Part shown: piece by piece, positions 6,863 through 14,632 of the stretch
Layout of the letters: each line of letters begins with the position of its first letter
Numbering within the stretch: the first letter of the stretch is position 1
Assembly (NCBI GenBank): GCA_944380625.1
Contig: CALWIE010000077.1
Coordinates: forward strand, 1-14,694
Reading direction: 5' to 3'
Length of the DNA: 14,694 nt
Origin: an uncultured Clostridia bacterium
GTDB taxonomy: Bacteria; Bacillota_A; Clostridia; Oscillospirales; Acutalibacteraceae
Made by a program: the position numbers and the translations under genes
The notes under the pieces: model-generated
Told to the model about the DNA's origin: nothing
The model's database searches: none
Seen by the model: only the letters and a program-made list of their open reading frames with translations

Positions 6863-7603
6863 TCAGTAGAACACCCGGTTCAGATACAGCCCCCAGGCGG
6901 GGGCGGTGGGGCCGGCGGCCTTCCGGTCCCGGGCCTCCAAAATGGCGGGGATGTCCTCCGGGGCGAATTTCCCCTGCTGCACCCGCAGGAGCGTCCCCAC
7001 CATAATGCGCACCATATTGTAGAGAAAACCGTCCGCCGCCACGGTGAACAGCACCATGTCCCCCTCCCGGGTGACTCGGGCCTGGGTGACTGTGCGGGAC
7101 AAGTTCCCCCGCTCCCGCTTGTCCAGGGTGCAGAAAGAGGTGAAGTCGTGGCGGCCCACATACCCCTTCGCCGCCCGGTCCAGCAGGTCCTCCTCCAGGG
7201 GATACCAGTAGTGCAGGGCCCTCCCCGGCAGGAAGGGGTTGCGCACCGGGTGGTTCCAGATCTGGTAAACGTACTCCTTCCCCTTGCAGGAGTAGCGGGC
7301 GTGGAAGGAAAGAGGCACCTCCTCCACCGAGCGCACCGCCACGTCCTGGGGCAGGTAGTGGTTGAGAGCCGCCAGCAGCCGCTCTGGGGGAATGGGGCTT
7401 TGGGTCTTTACGCTGACGCAGAAGTCCCGGGCGTGGACGCCGGTGTCTGTGCGGGAGCAGGCCTTGATGTCCTCCGCAAGGCCGGTGACGCGCCCCAGGG
7501 CCTCTTGGAACACCTGTTGGACCGTCAGGGCGTTTTCCTGGATCTGCCAGCCGTGATACCGGGCCCCGTCGTAGGAGAGGCGTATGAGGAGATTCCGTTC
7601 CAT
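6863..7603 (-). CDS. truA: tRNA pseudouridine(38-40) synthase
   Basis: This enzyme isomerises uridines 38, 39 and 40 in the anticodon stem-loop of many tRNAs. The 246-residue product has the usual TruA length. The catalytic motif SRTDTGVHA (50-58) contains the nucleophile Asp53; the usual motif is GRTDAGVHA. Other family landmarks are YDGARYHGWQIQ (11-22), LPQDVAV (84-90), RYSCKGKEYVYQI (103-115), the DFTSF segment, and the C-terminal FLYNMVRIMVGTLL stretch. The ATG at 7603 has GGGAGG at 6 nt, inside a 12-nt gap after ecfT. The ecfA1-ecfA2-ecfT-truA order is widely conserved in Firmicutes. Confidence 0.95.
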   Translation of the reverse strand: MERNLLIRLSYDGARYHGWQIQENALTVQQVFQEALGRVTGLAEDIKACSRTDTGVHARDFCVSVKTQSPIPPERLLAALNHYLPQDVAVRSVEEVPLSFHARYSCKGKEYVYQIWNHPVRNPFLPGRALHYWYPLEEDLLDRAAKGYVGRHDFTSFCTLDKRERGNLSRTVTQARVTREGDMVLFTVAADGFLYNMVRIMVGTLLRVQQGKFAPEDIPAILEARDRKAAGPTAPAWGLYLNRVFY

Positions 7604-7615
7604 AGGCGCCCTCCC

Positions 7616-8434
7616 TCACAGCCTCAGGGCCGGGGGCAGCAGGGCCTGGAGGGCCGCGAAGCCTCCCAGCCACAGGACGCTGCAAAGGAGCACCGCCCAA
7701 TCCCCCCTGCCAAAACGGAGGCTCTTCATCTTGGTGCGCCCCTCGCCCCCGTGGTAGCAGCGGCTCTCCATGGCGGTGGCCAGATCGAAGGCCCGCCGGA
7801 AGGCCGACACGAACAGGGGGATGAGCACCGGCACCAGGGCCCGGATCCGCTGGGTGACGCCGCCGCTTTCCATATCGGCGCCCCGGGCCTTTTGGGCGGC
7901 CATGATCTTGTCCGTCTCCTCCAAAAGGGTGGGCACGAACCGCAGGGCGATGGTCATCATCATGGCGAACTCGTGCACCGGCACATGGAGTTTTGCAAGG
8001 GGCTTTAAAAGCCGCTCGATGGCGTCGGTGAGCTGGGTGGGCGAGGTGGTGAAGGTCAGCACGGAGCTTGCAAGGATCAGGGCCACAATCCGCACCGAGA
8101 CAAAGGCGCAGTTGAGCAGGCCGTTGCGGGTGATCCGCAGCAGGCCGAACTGCCACAGGGGCTCCCCGGACCCGTAGAAGATGTTGAGCACCCCGGTGAA
8201 CACCACCAGGATCAAAATGGGCTTCAAGCTTTTCAGGTAGAGCTTTACCGGAATGTGGGAGAGGGCCATCCCCAGAGCGATGTAGAGCACCGCAAAGCCT
8301 AGGGAGGCGAAGTTCCCCGCCACAAACAGCAACACAATGGCATAGATCACCAGGCAGATCTTCATCCGGGGATCGGCCCGGTGCATGGGGGATTTTTGGG
8401 GGAAGTACTGCCCCAGGGTGATGTCGGAGATCAT
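7616..8434 (-). CDS. ecfT: ECF transporter transmembrane subunit EcfT
   Basis: This is the membrane scaffold of the energy-coupling module of group II ECF transporters. It links EcfA1/EcfA2 to exchangeable substrate-binding S components for vitamins or transition metals. The 272-residue product has a soluble N-terminus, membrane helices (about 25-57, 70-90, 108-130 and 245-266) and two coupling motifs. These are QKARGAD (Ala183-Arg184-Gly185) and AMESRCYHGGEGRT, with Ser224-Arg225-Cys226. The Cys variant of the second motif is, to my knowledge, common in Firmicutes EcfT. Its ATG overlaps the ecfA2 stop by 4 nt (ATGA), a sign of translational coupling. No S component is present in the window, as expected for a shared module whose S genes are scattered. 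Confidence 0.94.
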   Translation of the reverse strand: MISDITLGQYFPQKSPMHRADPRMKICLVIYAIVLLFVAGNFASLGFAVLYIALGMALSHIPVKLYLKSLKPILILVVFTGVLNIFYGSGEPLWQFGLLRITRNGLLNCAFVSVRIVALILASSVLTFTTSPTQLTDAIERLLKPLAKLHVPVHEFAMMMTIALRFVPTLLEETDKIMAAQKARGADMESGGVTQRIRALVPVLIPLFVSAFRRAFDLATAMESRCYHGGEGRTKMKSLRFGRGDWAVLLCSVLWLGGFAALQALLPPALRL

Positions 8435-9297
8435 CGCAGCTCCTCCTTCCGTTTCAGCAGGGGGATCAGCTGCTGCAGGGCACCGTCCACCGTCAGGGTG
8501 GAGGGGTCCACCGGCAGGCCCATCCCTTTGAGCTCCTGCATGATCTTGGTGATCTGGGGCACCCGCAGGCCCATCCGCTCCAGCTCCGGGCCCCGGGCAA
8601 AGACCTCCTTTGTCCCGTCCAGCATGGCGGCGTGGCCGCCGTTCATCACCAGCACCCGGTCGGCGGTGCGGCCGATGTCCTCCATGCTGTGGGAGACCAG
8701 CAGCACCGTGTTGCCCCGGGCCTTGTGGTACTGGGAGATCTGTGCCAAAAGCACATCCCTGCCCCGGGGGTCCAGGCCGGCGGTGGACTCGTCTAAAATG
8801 AGCACTTCCGGGTCCAGGGCGATGACCCCCGCAATGGCCGCCCGGCGCTTTTCCCCGCCGGAGAGTTCAAAGGGGGACTTCTCCAAAAGCTCCTCCTTCA
8901 AGCCGGTGAAGTGGGCCGCCTCCCGGGCGCGGGACTCCGCCTCTGGGTCTGCAAGGCCCATGTTTTTCGGGCCGAACATGATGTCCTTTAAAACCGTCTC
9001 CTCAAAGAGCTGGTACTCCGGGTACTGGAACACCATGCCCACCCGAAACCGCACGCTGCGGATCTTCTTGGGCTCGGCCCAGATGTCCGCGCCGTCCAGA
9101 AGCACCTGGCCCGAGGTGGGCCGCAGCAGGCCGTTGAGCATCTGGATCAGGGTGGACTTCCCGCTGCCCGTGTGGCCGATCACCCCCAGGAACTCCCCCC
9201 GCTGGATCTGGATGGAAACCCCGTCCACAGCGGTCTTCTCAAAAGGGGTGCCGGGGCTGTAGCGGTAAGCAAGCTCTCTTGTCTCAAGAATCGCCAA
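8431..9297 (-). CDS. ecfA2: ECF transporter ATP-binding subunit EcfA2
   Basis: The second ATPase of the ECF energising complex, partner of EcfA1 and EcfT. The 288-residue product has Walker A GHTGSGKST (41-49), Q-loop Gln91, signature LSGGE (145-149), Walker B LILDE (166-170) and switch His203. The Walker B/D-loop region reads DESTAGLD, with Ser171 where Pro is the usual residue; the catalytic Glu170 is intact. The start is TTG at 9297 with AAGGAG at 9 nt; no ATG fits better. The gap to ecfA1 is 25 nt, and the stop overlaps the ecfT start. EcfA2 rather than EcfA1 is assigned from order and from the N-terminal YRYSPGTPFE segment, typical of EcfA2, whose site binds nucleotide together with EcfA1. 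Confidence 0.93.
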   Translation of the reverse strand: MAILETRELAYRYSPGTPFEKTAVDGVSIQIQRGEFLGVIGHTGSGKSTLIQMLNGLLRPTSGQVLLDGADIWAEPKKIRSVRFRVGMVFQYPEYQLFEETVLKDIMFGPKNMGLADPEAESRAREAAHFTGLKEELLEKSPFELSGGEKRRAAIAGVIALDPEVLILDESTAGLDPRGRDVLLAQISQYHKARGNTVLLVSHSMEDIGRTADRVLVMNGGHAAMLDGTKEVFARGPELERMGLRVPQITKIMQELKGMGLPVDPSTLTVDGALQQLIPLLKRKEELR

Positions 9298-9322
9298 AGG
9301 GCCTTTCTCCTTTCCAGCTGGT

Positions 9323-10174
9323 TTAGTGGGTCCCCATCCGCAGGTAGCGGCGGAACATCTTTACGCACTCCTCCACGCCCAGGGGCATGTCCGGCAGCTT
9401 GACCCCCGCCGCGGCCAGCCGGTAGCTGAGCTCGGTGGCCTGGGGCACGTCCAGGTCGTGGCGCTTTAAGAACTCCACGTCGGAAAACACCTGCCGGGGG
9501 GTCCCCTCCCTGAGAATCTCCCCCTCGTCCATGACCACCACCCGGCCGGCCTGGACCGCCTCGTCCATATAGTGGGTGATGAGCACAATGGTGATGCCCT
9601 TCTCCCGGTTTAGGCGCTTTATGGTCTCCATCACTTCCGAGCGGCCCCGGGGGTCCAGCATGGCGGTGGGCTCGTCCAGGACGATGCACTTTGTCTCCAT
9701 GGCGAGGATCCCGGCGATGGCCACTCGCTGCTTCTGTCCGCCGGAGAGCTTGTGGGGGGCGTGCTCCCGGTACTGGTACATGTCCACGGCCTTCAGGGCA
9801 GCGTCCACCCGGCGGCGGATCTCCTGGGGGGGCACCCCCAGGTTTTCGGGGCCGAAGGCCACGTCCTCCTCCACAATGCCGGCCACCAGCTGGTTGTCGG
9901 GGTTTTGGAGCACCAGTCCCACCTGGCGGCGGACGTCCAGCTGGGTCTCCTCCACGCTGGTGTCGATGCCCCCCACCAGGACCTTTCCGGCGGTGGGGAC
10001 GAGCATCCCGTTGAAGAGCTTCGCCATGGTGGACTTGCCGCAGCCGTTGTGCCCCAAAAGGGCCACAAACTCCCCCTCCTCTATGGAGAGGTCCACCCCG
10101 TGGAGCACCTCTTGGGCGTCCAGGCTCTCTGGGTCATAGGAAAAGCGCACTTGCTGCGCCTGGATAAATGGCAT
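9323..10174 (-). CDS. ecfA1: ECF transporter ATP-binding subunit EcfA1
   Basis: The first ATPase of the ECF energising module. The 283-residue product has FSYDPES (11-17), Walker [10 protein letters not shown] (41-49), Q-loop Gln90 in the LVLQNPDNQ stretch, signature LSGGQKQR (143-150), Walker B IVLDE (164-168) and switch His201. The C-terminal region (about 225-283) carries the helical dimerisation extension usual in EcfA proteins. The ATG at 10174 is preceded by GGAGG inside the end of the upstream membrane-protein gene (stop at 10187-10189), so translation of the two is probably linked. In many Firmicutes this gene follows rplQ; here it follows a methyltransferase and a small membrane protein. 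Confidence 0.94.
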   Translation of the reverse strand: MPFIQAQQVRFSYDPESLDAQEVLHGVDLSIEEGEFVALLGHNGCGKSTMAKLFNGMLVPTAGKVLVGGIDTSVEETQLDVRRQVGLVLQNPDNQLVAGIVEEDVAFGPENLGVPPQEIRRRVDAALKAVDMYQYREHAPHKLSGGQKQRVAIAGILAMETKCIVLDEPTAMLDPRGRSEVMETIKRLNREKGITIVLITHYMDEAVQAGRVVVMDEGEILREGTPRQVFSDVEFLKRHDLDVPQATELSYRLAAAGVKLPDMPLGVEECVKMFRRYLRMGTH

Positions 10175-10186
10175 GGGCTTCCCTCC

Positions 10187-10576
10187 TCACTCCCCGTCCC
10201 GGGGGCCGGGGGGATCTTTCTTCTCCCGGCGCCACAGCACATAGGCCCCGCCCAAAGAGGCCCCAATGGCCACAATGTACAGGGGCAAAAACGTCACGTG
10301 GGGGGGCTGGTTCTGGGGGGCCTGGAAGACGGCCAGCCCCAGCAGCACGCACAGCAGGACGCACACCGCCACGTAGACCCCCTTGGTGACGGGCAGCTGC
10401 TCCCGGTCCCCCCGGCGCTCCTTGCGCAGCTCCCAGGCGTAAAGCCCCAGCAGCACCAGGTCCACCACAGCCGCCATGAGGACGTAGACCCCCGTCAGCT
10501 CCGGCACGAACAGGGCCTCGTACACCATGGAGAGGGTCCACCCCACAATCAGCACCAGATAGCTCCACTTTTTCAT
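10187..10576 (-). CDS. Small 4-TM membrane protein, unknown
   Basis: I do not recognise this 129-residue protein. It has four predicted membrane helices (about 4-23, 28-47, 67-84 and 94-115 from the ATG at 10576). A charged loop between helices 2 and 3 is rich in Arg and Glu, and the C-terminal tail is charged (WRREKKDPPGPRDGE). The start is uncertain: in-frame GTG codons at 10588 and 10582 are possible, and none has a convincing Shine-Dalgarno. It lies 35 nt after the methyltransferase, and its stop overlaps the ecfA1 ribosome-binding region. The position just before ecfA1 raises the idea of a role with the ECF transporter. It is smaller than normal S components (about 170-200 residues, six helices), however, and shows no S-component motif that I can see. 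Confidence 0.65.
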   Translation of the reverse strand: MKKWSYLVLIVGWTLSMVYEALFVPELTGVYVLMAAVVDLVLLGLYAWELRKERRGDREQLPVTKGVYVAVCVLLCVLLGLAVFQAPQNQPPHVTFLPLYIVAIGASLGGAYVLWRREKKDPPGPRDGE

Positions 10577-10611
10577 TGCCACACCCACTCTCTAGAGATT
10601 CTTCCCAGGGC

Positions 10612-11490
10612 TCAGTCCCGGCGCTGCCAGATGGCCGTGCTCCCACAGGGCAGCACAAGTCCCGTGGAGGTCACCGGCAGGCCGATTTCCCCGGAGCTCA
10701 CCTGGCCCCCAAAACGCTTCCCCAGCAGCACCCCCAAAAGGTATTCCATCACCGCCGGGGACAGGCCTGTGGTGTAGGAGTTGAGGATGAAGAACAGGGG
10801 GTCCCCGCTCAAAATGGGGACGCACAACTGGATGAGCCCGTAGAGCTGCTCCTCCAGTTTCCACACCTCTCCCCCGGGCCCCCGGCCGTAGGAGGGCGGG
10901 TCCATGATGATCCCGTCGTAGGTCTTCCCCCGGCGCTGCTCCCGCTGGACGAACTTCACGCAGTCGTCCACCAGCCAGCGCACAGGCCGGTCCGCCAGGC
11001 CGCTTGCCTCGGCGTTTTCCCTGGCCCACTGGACCATGCCCCGGCTTGCGTCCACATGGGTGACCGCGGCCCCGGCCTTCATGCAGGCCAGGGTGGCCGC
11101 CCCGGTGTAGCCGAATAGGTTGAGCACCCGCGCCGGGTCCCCGGCGGGGCGGCGGGCGGCGCGGATCTTCTCCATGGCGAACTGCCAGTTGACCGCCTGC
11201 TCCGGGAAAATCCCCGTGTGCTTAAAGCCCATAGTCTTCAGGCGGAACGTGAGCCCCTCCCAGTGGATCTTCCACACGGGGGGCACCTTTTTGTACTCCA
11301 CCCACCGGCCGCCCCCGGAACTGGACCGCTGGTAGCGGGCGTGGGCCTGGCCCCAGCGGGGGTCGGCCTTCTCCCCGGACCAGATGATCTGCGGGTCCGG
11401 CCGGATGAGGAGCACATCCCCCCACCGCTCCAGGCGCTCCCCGGAGAGGGTGTCGATGAGCTCGTAGTCCTTCCACTGTGCTGCGCGCAT
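10612..11490 (-). CDS. Class I SAM-dependent methyltransferase, RlmI/RlmK-like (COG1092 type)
   Basis: A 292-residue protein resembling the catalytic part of 23S rRNA (cytosine-C5 or guanine-N7) methyltransferases. The sequence shows HTGIFPEQAVNW (91-102, the family's tG-F-Q entry motif), the SAM-binding motif I LNLFGYTGAATL (123-134), the acidic ribose-binding end HVDAS (145-149) and motif IV DPPSYGRG (197-204), where PP lies next to the target base. The N-terminal PUA domain of RlmI is missing: the first 90 residues hold only a short beta-rich region, so substrate choice may differ. The ATG at 11490 has AAGGA upstream at about 13 nt and a weaker purine run nearer. It is separated from ruvB by 45 nt. 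The RNA substrate is inferred from family resemblance only. Confidence 0.8.
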   Translation of the reverse strand: MRAAQWKDYELIDTLSGERLERWGDVLLIRPDPQIIWSGEKADPRWGQAHARYQRSSSGGGRWVEYKKVPPVWKIHWEGLTFRLKTMGFKHTGIFPEQAVNWQFAMEKIRAARRPAGDPARVLNLFGYTGAATLACMKAGAAVTHVDASRGMVQWARENAEASGLADRPVRWLVDDCVKFVQREQRRGKTYDGIIMDPPSYGRGPGGEVWKLEEQLYGLIQLCVPILSGDPLFFILNSYTTGLSPAVMEYLLGVLLGKRFGGQVSSGEIGLPVTSTGLVLPCGSTAIWQRRD

Positions 11491-11535
11491 GGCTTTCCGC
11501 CCTTCCTTTCCCGCCGGCGGCGCCGGCGCTGTCTT

Positions 11536-12630
11536 CTATTTCCCCTCCAGGGTCAGCTGGTCCCCGTCCCCCCGCAGCCGATCCGGCACCAGGTAGCCCA
11601 AGTGCAGATAGGCCGCCGCCGTGGCCACCCGCCCCCGGGGGGTGCGGGCCAAAAAGCCGATCTGCATTAGGTAGGGCTCGTTTACGTCCTCAATGGTGAC
11701 CGGCTCTTCCCCGATCACCGCCGCCAGGGTGTCCAGGCCCACGGGCCCGCCCCCGTAATTTTCGATGATGGCCTTGAGCATATTCCGGTCGCTGGAGTCC
11801 AGCCCCAGCTCGTCGATCTCCATCCGGTCCAAGGCGGTCTGGGCGGTCCCCAGGGTGACCACCCCGCCGCTCATCACCTCGGCGAAATCCCGCACCCGCT
11901 TTAAAAGCCGGTTGGCGATCCGGGGCGTGCCCCGGGACCGGGAGGCGATCTCCAAAGCGGCGTCCGCCTCGATGGGGGCCCGCAGAATGTCCGCGCTGCG
12001 GGAGACGATCTTCGAGAGCTCCCGGGGGGAGTACAGCTCCAGCCGGAGCACCACCCCAAACCGGTCCCGCAAAGGGGCGGAGAGCTGCCCGGCCCTGGTG
12101 GTGGCCCCCACCAGGGTGAACCGGGGCAGGGGCAGGTGGTACGAGGCGGCCATCTGCCCCTTGCCGGTGATGATGTCCAGGGCGAAGTCCTCCATGGCCG
12201 GGTAGAGGATCTCCTCCACCGTGCGGGGCAGCCGGTGGACCTCGTCGATGAACAGCACGTCCCCGGGGCTCAAATTGGTCAAAAGGGCCGCCAGGTCCCC
12301 GGGCTTTTCAATGGCCGGGCCGCTGGTGATGCGCAAGTTGACCCCCAGCTCGTTTGCCACAATCCCCGCCAGGGTGGTCTTTCCCAGGCCCGGCGGGCCG
12401 TAGAGCAGCACGTGGTCCAGGGATTCCTTCCGGCTCTTCGCAGCCTCGATGTAGATTTTCAGGTTCTCCTTGACCTTGTCCTGGCCGATGTATTCCGAAA
12501 AGGTGCGGGGGCGCAGGGGGTTTTCCACCTCCTGGTCCTCCGGGGTGTAGCCAGGCTCCAGCATGCGGTTTTCAAAATCCAGGCCGTCGTCCTCCCAGCC
12601 CCTCTCCCCGCTATAGGGTTCTACCGGCAT
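11536..12630 (-). CDS. ruvB: Holliday junction branch-migration helicase RuvB
   Basis: A AAA+ motor that forms hexameric rings on DNA arms and, with RuvA, drives branch migration. The 364-residue product has Walker A GPPGLGKT (78-85), Walker B LFIDE (126-130), the GATTRAG sensor/arginine-finger segment (175-181), DRFG (189-192) and a C-terminal winged helix domain ([15 protein letters not shown]). It has about 15-20 extra N-terminal residues (acidic, [13 protein letters not shown]) before the usual RLL/RPR start of the family core. The ATG at 12630 is chosen: AGGAGG (12637-12642) lies 6 nt upstream, whereas it abuts the in-frame ATG at 12636 without any spacer. The gene overlaps the end of the GNAT gene by 20 nt, which implies coupled translation. 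Confidence 0.96.
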   Translation of the reverse strand: MPVEPYSGERGWEDDGLDFENRMLEPGYTPEDQEVENPLRPRTFSEYIGQDKVKENLKIYIEAAKSRKESLDHVLLYGPPGLGKTTLAGIVANELGVNLRITSGPAIEKPGDLAALLTNLSPGDVLFIDEVHRLPRTVEEILYPAMEDFALDIITGKGQMAASYHLPLPRFTLVGATTRAGQLSAPLRDRFGVVLRLELYSPRELSKIVSRSADILRAPIEADAALEIASRSRGTPRIANRLLKRVRDFAEVMSGGVVTLGTAQTALDRMEIDELGLDSSDRNMLKAIIENYGGGPVGLDTLAAVIGEEPVTIEDVNEPYLMQIGFLARTPRGRVATAAAYLHLGYLVPDRLRGDGDQLTLEGK

Positions 12631-13132
12631 ACGCATCCTCCTCTCTCTCCGCTCTGCGCAAATCCTTCCACAGGATGTACTCGTCCTCTTTTTCCACCAC
12701 CACTTCAAAACCCAGCTTGCGGTAAAGCCCCACCGCCCGCCGGTTTTCCCGCTGCACCGAAAGGGTGGCTCCCGGCTCGCCCCGCTGCCTCAGGCCGTCC
12801 AAAAGCCCCAGAAGCAGGGCGGCGCCCACCCCGCCGCCCCGAAACTCCGGCAGCAGCGCAATGGCCAGGGAGGGGACGCCCGCAAAGAGATGGCCGAAGT
12901 CCTCCATGACCCGGGCCCAGGCGGCGCCCACCACCTTTTCCCCCGCCACCGCCGCGAAGGCGCAGTCGTGGGGCTCCTCCCCGAAGTTTTGGAGATACAC
13001 CTGGAACTCCGGCGCGTCCAAAATGTCCGGGGCAGGGGGGCGCTGCCCCTCCGGCACAAAAATGGCTTGGTATAAAAACTCCCGCAGCAGGGGGATCTCC
13101 TCCCGCCGCAATTCCCGCACACAAACCTGCAC
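12611..13132 (-). CDS. GNAT-family N-acetyltransferase between ruvA and ruvB
   Basis: A 173-residue acetyl-CoA-dependent acyltransferase; the substrate cannot be told from the sequence. The GNAT core is seen as a beta strand with [19 protein letters not shown] (88-106), where RGGGVGA is the acetyl-CoA pyrophosphate-binding loop. The later motif [16 protein letters not shown] (130-145) is typical of the family's C-terminal half. The N-terminal [15 protein letters not shown] is a standard GNAT opening. The start is GTG at 13132 with GGAGGAGG at 9 nt. It lies 24 nt after ruvA and overlaps ruvB by 20 nt, so it is embedded in the ruv operon. Whether it acts on Ruv proteins, on another protein or on a small molecule is unknown; simple co-transcription is possible. 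Confidence 0.85.
   Translation of the reverse strand: MQVCVRELRREEIPLLREFLYQAIFVPEGQRPPAPDILDAPEFQVYLQNFGEEPHDCAFAAVAGEKVVGAAWARVMEDFGHLFAGVPSLAIALLPEFRGGGVGAALLLGLLDGLRQRGEPGATLSVQRENRRAVGLYRKLGFEVVVEKEDEYILWKDLRRAEREEDAYAGRTL
12637..12642 (-). promoter_or_regulatory. Ribosome binding site that decides the ruvB start
   Basis: A perfect AGGAGG (minus strand) abuts the ATG at 12636 and lies 6 nt from the ATG at 12630. Normal spacing therefore selects 12630. The site lies inside the last codons of the GNAT gene. Confidence 0.75.
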
Positions 13133-13156
13133 AGGCGTCTGCCTCCTCCCCTCAAG

Positions 13157-13762
13157 TCAATGGGCGCTGCCAAAGCCCTTTAGGGCCAGGCGGATGAGCT
13201 CCTCCGGGGGCAGGGCGCTGTCCAGACGCCCCACGGCGGCGGCGGCCTCCGAGGCCGAATACCCCAGGGCCACCAGGGCGCTCACCGCCTGGGAGGCGTT
13301 CCCCGATGCCGAGGGCCCTCCCGGCTCCGGCGCCCCTTCCAGAGGCGCCCCGCCGGAGAAGTCCTTCACCTTGTCCTTGAGCTCCAGCACGATCCGCTGG
13401 GCCAGCTTCTGGCCCACGCCGTTGGCCTTGGTAAAGCGCTTGGCGTCCCCGGCGGCAGCGGCCATGGCCACGTCCTCCGGAGTCAGCTGGGACAAGATCG
13501 CCAGCCCCACCTTGGGCCCCACCCCGCTGATGGCCGTCAGCAGCCTAAAGCAGTTGAGCTCCCCTTTGGTGAAAAAGCCAAACAGGTCCAGGGCGTCCTC
13601 CCGGACGTTCAAATACGTGTACAGGGTGACCTTCTCCGAAAGGCGGGGAAGGCTGCGCAGGGTGTTCATGGAGGTCATGCACCGGAAGGCCACGCCCCCC
13701 ACGTCCACCACCGCCGCCCCAGGCTCGGTGAAGACAAGGTTTCCCGTCACTGAATAGATCAT
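13157..13762 (-). CDS. ruvA: Holliday junction DNA-binding protein RuvA
   Basis: RuvA binds the four-way junction as a tetramer and loads RuvB rings. The 201-residue product shows all three regions. The N-terminal OB-fold domain spans 1-63 (MIYSVTGNLV start, LYTYLNVREDALDLFGF at its end). The two helix-hairpin-helix motifs of domain II are AISGVGPKVGLAIL (77-90) and TKANGVGQKLAQRIVLEL (111-128). After a Gly/Pro/Ser/Ala-rich linker (about 134-156), the RuvB-contacting domain III spans about 157-198 (ALVALGYSASEAAAAV). The ATG at 13762 has AGAGAGG at 7 nt. It follows ruvC by 63 nt. Confidence 0.96.
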   Translation of the reverse strand: MIYSVTGNLVFTEPGAAVVDVGGVAFRCMTSMNTLRSLPRLSEKVTLYTYLNVREDALDLFGFFTKGELNCFRLLTAISGVGPKVGLAILSQLTPEDVAMAAAAGDAKRFTKANGVGQKLAQRIVLELKDKVKDFSGGAPLEGAPEPGGPSASGNASQAVSALVALGYSASEAAAAVGRLDSALPPEELIRLALKGFGSAH

Positions 13763-13825
13763 AGCGATACCTCTCTGTCAAAATAAAGGGATGCGCCCGG
13801 GCAGGACATCCTGCCCCAGGGGCGT

Positions 13826-14350
13826 TTAAATCGCCTGCTCCGGCTTGTGGCCCCGGCGCAGCAAGGCCTCCCGCAGGGCGCTCCCCGCCGCCTGCCCGTG
13901 GCACACGGCCAGGGCCAGGGCGTCGGCGGTGTCGTCGGGCTTGGGGACCTCCGGCAGGCGCAGCAGACGGCGGGTCATCTCCTGGACCTGGGGCTTTAAA
14001 GCCTTGCCATACCCTGTCACCGCCTGCTTGACCTGCATGGGCGTGTACTCGAACAGGGGCACCCCGTGCTGGGCCAGGGCCAAAAGGATCACCCCCCGGG
14101 CCTCCGCCACGCCGATGCCCGTGGTCTTGTTGTTGGTAAAGTACAGCTTTTCCACCGCCGCGGCCTCGGGCCGAGCCCGGCTGAGGATCTCCCCCATGCC
14201 CCGATAGATCTCCTCCAGCCGCAGGGCGAAATCCACCCCCGCCCGGGTGGTGATGGCCCCATACTCCAACACCCGGTAGCGGCCCCTTTGGGCCTCGATG
14301 GCCCCGTATCCCACAATGGCGTAACCGGGGTCAATGCCCAAAATCCGCAA
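13826..14350 (-). CDS. ruvC: Crossover junction endodeoxyribonuclease RuvC
   Basis: This Mg-dependent resolvase cuts Holliday junctions symmetrically. The 174-residue product carries the full active-site set: Asp7 (GIDPG), Glu67 (AVEKLYF), Asp140 and Asp143 (KPDDTADALA). These correspond to E. coli Asp7, Glu66, Asp138 and Asp141. The start is TTG at 14350, with GGGAGG (14359-14364) at 8 nt. An in-frame ATG far upstream (14467) would add 39 residues lying across the promoter, and is rejected. It is the first gene of the minus-strand run ruvC-ruvA-GNAT-ruvB and onward, transcribed from 14382-14410. The rare TTG start may keep RuvC levels low, which is inference. Confidence 0.95.
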   Translation of the reverse strand: MRILGIDPGYAIVGYGAIEAQRGRYRVLEYGAITTRAGVDFALRLEEIYRGMGEILSRARPEAAAVEKLYFTNNKTTGIGVAEARGVILLALAQHGVPLFEYTPMQVKQAVTGYGKALKPQVQEMTRRLLRLPEVPKPDDTADALALAVCHGQAAGSALREALLRRGHKPEQAI

Positions 14351-14381
14351 GCCCTTCGCCTCCCTGTGCCCAGATTTTTTT

Positions 14382-14410
14382 ATTATACCACAAACGCCCC
14401 CCCACGTAAA
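14382..14410 (-). promoter_or_regulatory. Extended -10 promoter of the ruv operon
   Basis: On the minus strand, TTTACG (14405-14410) and a perfect TATAAT (14382-14387) are separated by 17 nt, and the -10 is preceded by TG at the extended -10 position. Transcription would begin near 14375, about 25 nt before the TTG start of ruvC. No LexA-type box (CGAAC-N4-GTTCG) is visible in this promoter, so SOS control is not supported by the sequence. Confidence 0.8.
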
Positions 14411-14412
14411 GC

Positions 14413-14447
14413 CCAGGGGCGCGTGGCCGCGGGGGCTGCGCCCCTGG
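14413..14447. repeat. 10-bp GC-rich inverted repeat
   Basis: CCAGGGGCGC (14413-14422) pairs perfectly with GCGCCCCTGG (14438-14447) across a 15-nt loop that contains part of the first 14-mer copy. No T-run follows on either strand, so it is not a standard terminator. It lies directly upstream of the ruv promoter -35 element. Confidence 0.7.
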
Positions 14448-14632
14448 CATGACGCGTTGTCGCTCACTTCGTTGCGCTCGCCTGTGTGACTGGATAGCTT
14501 TGCGGCGCGATTTTTTCCTTCCTGTAAAACAGCAGCCGCCTACTCGCCGCAAGCTTGCGTAGGACGACCCCGCCCTTGCCGCAGGCGCGTGGCCGCGCAG
14601 GACGAGTCGCGTAGGTCTCGCCTGCCGGCTCG

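Noticed and set aside
5812..8008. Long plus-strand open frames over the DUF5711, truA and ecfT genes
   Set aside because: They are rich in Gly, Pro, His and Gln, have no domains and mirror real minus-strand genes with intact motifs.
6795..8156. Minus-strand frame of 453 codons overlapping truA and ecfT
   Set aside because: It is in another frame over two clear genes and reads as an Arg/Pro/Gly-rich shadow.
11513..11527. GCCGGC-GGC-GCCGGC hairpin between ruvB and the methyltransferase as a terminator
   Set aside because: The stem has only 6 bp with a 3-nt loop and there is no T-run. It could slow RNA polymerase or be chance in GC-rich DNA.
13800..13815. Inverted repeat GGCAGGA-CA-TCCTGCC between ruvC and ruvA as a terminator
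   Set aside because: No T-run follows directly on the minus strand, and the loop is too tight for the full stem. Transcription of ruvA from the ruvC promoter remains the simplest reading.
14413..14447. The GC-rich stem upstream of ruvC as a terminator of an upstream gene
   Set aside because: Neither strand shows a T-run after the stem; the T-rich stretch at 14375-14381 lies about 30 nt away and overlaps the ruv promoter region.
14351..14467. Extended RuvC N-terminus from an ATG at 14467
   Set aside because: The extension would cover the -10/-35 promoter and lie before the conserved RILGIDPG start. The TTG at 14350 has a well-spaced ribosome binding site.
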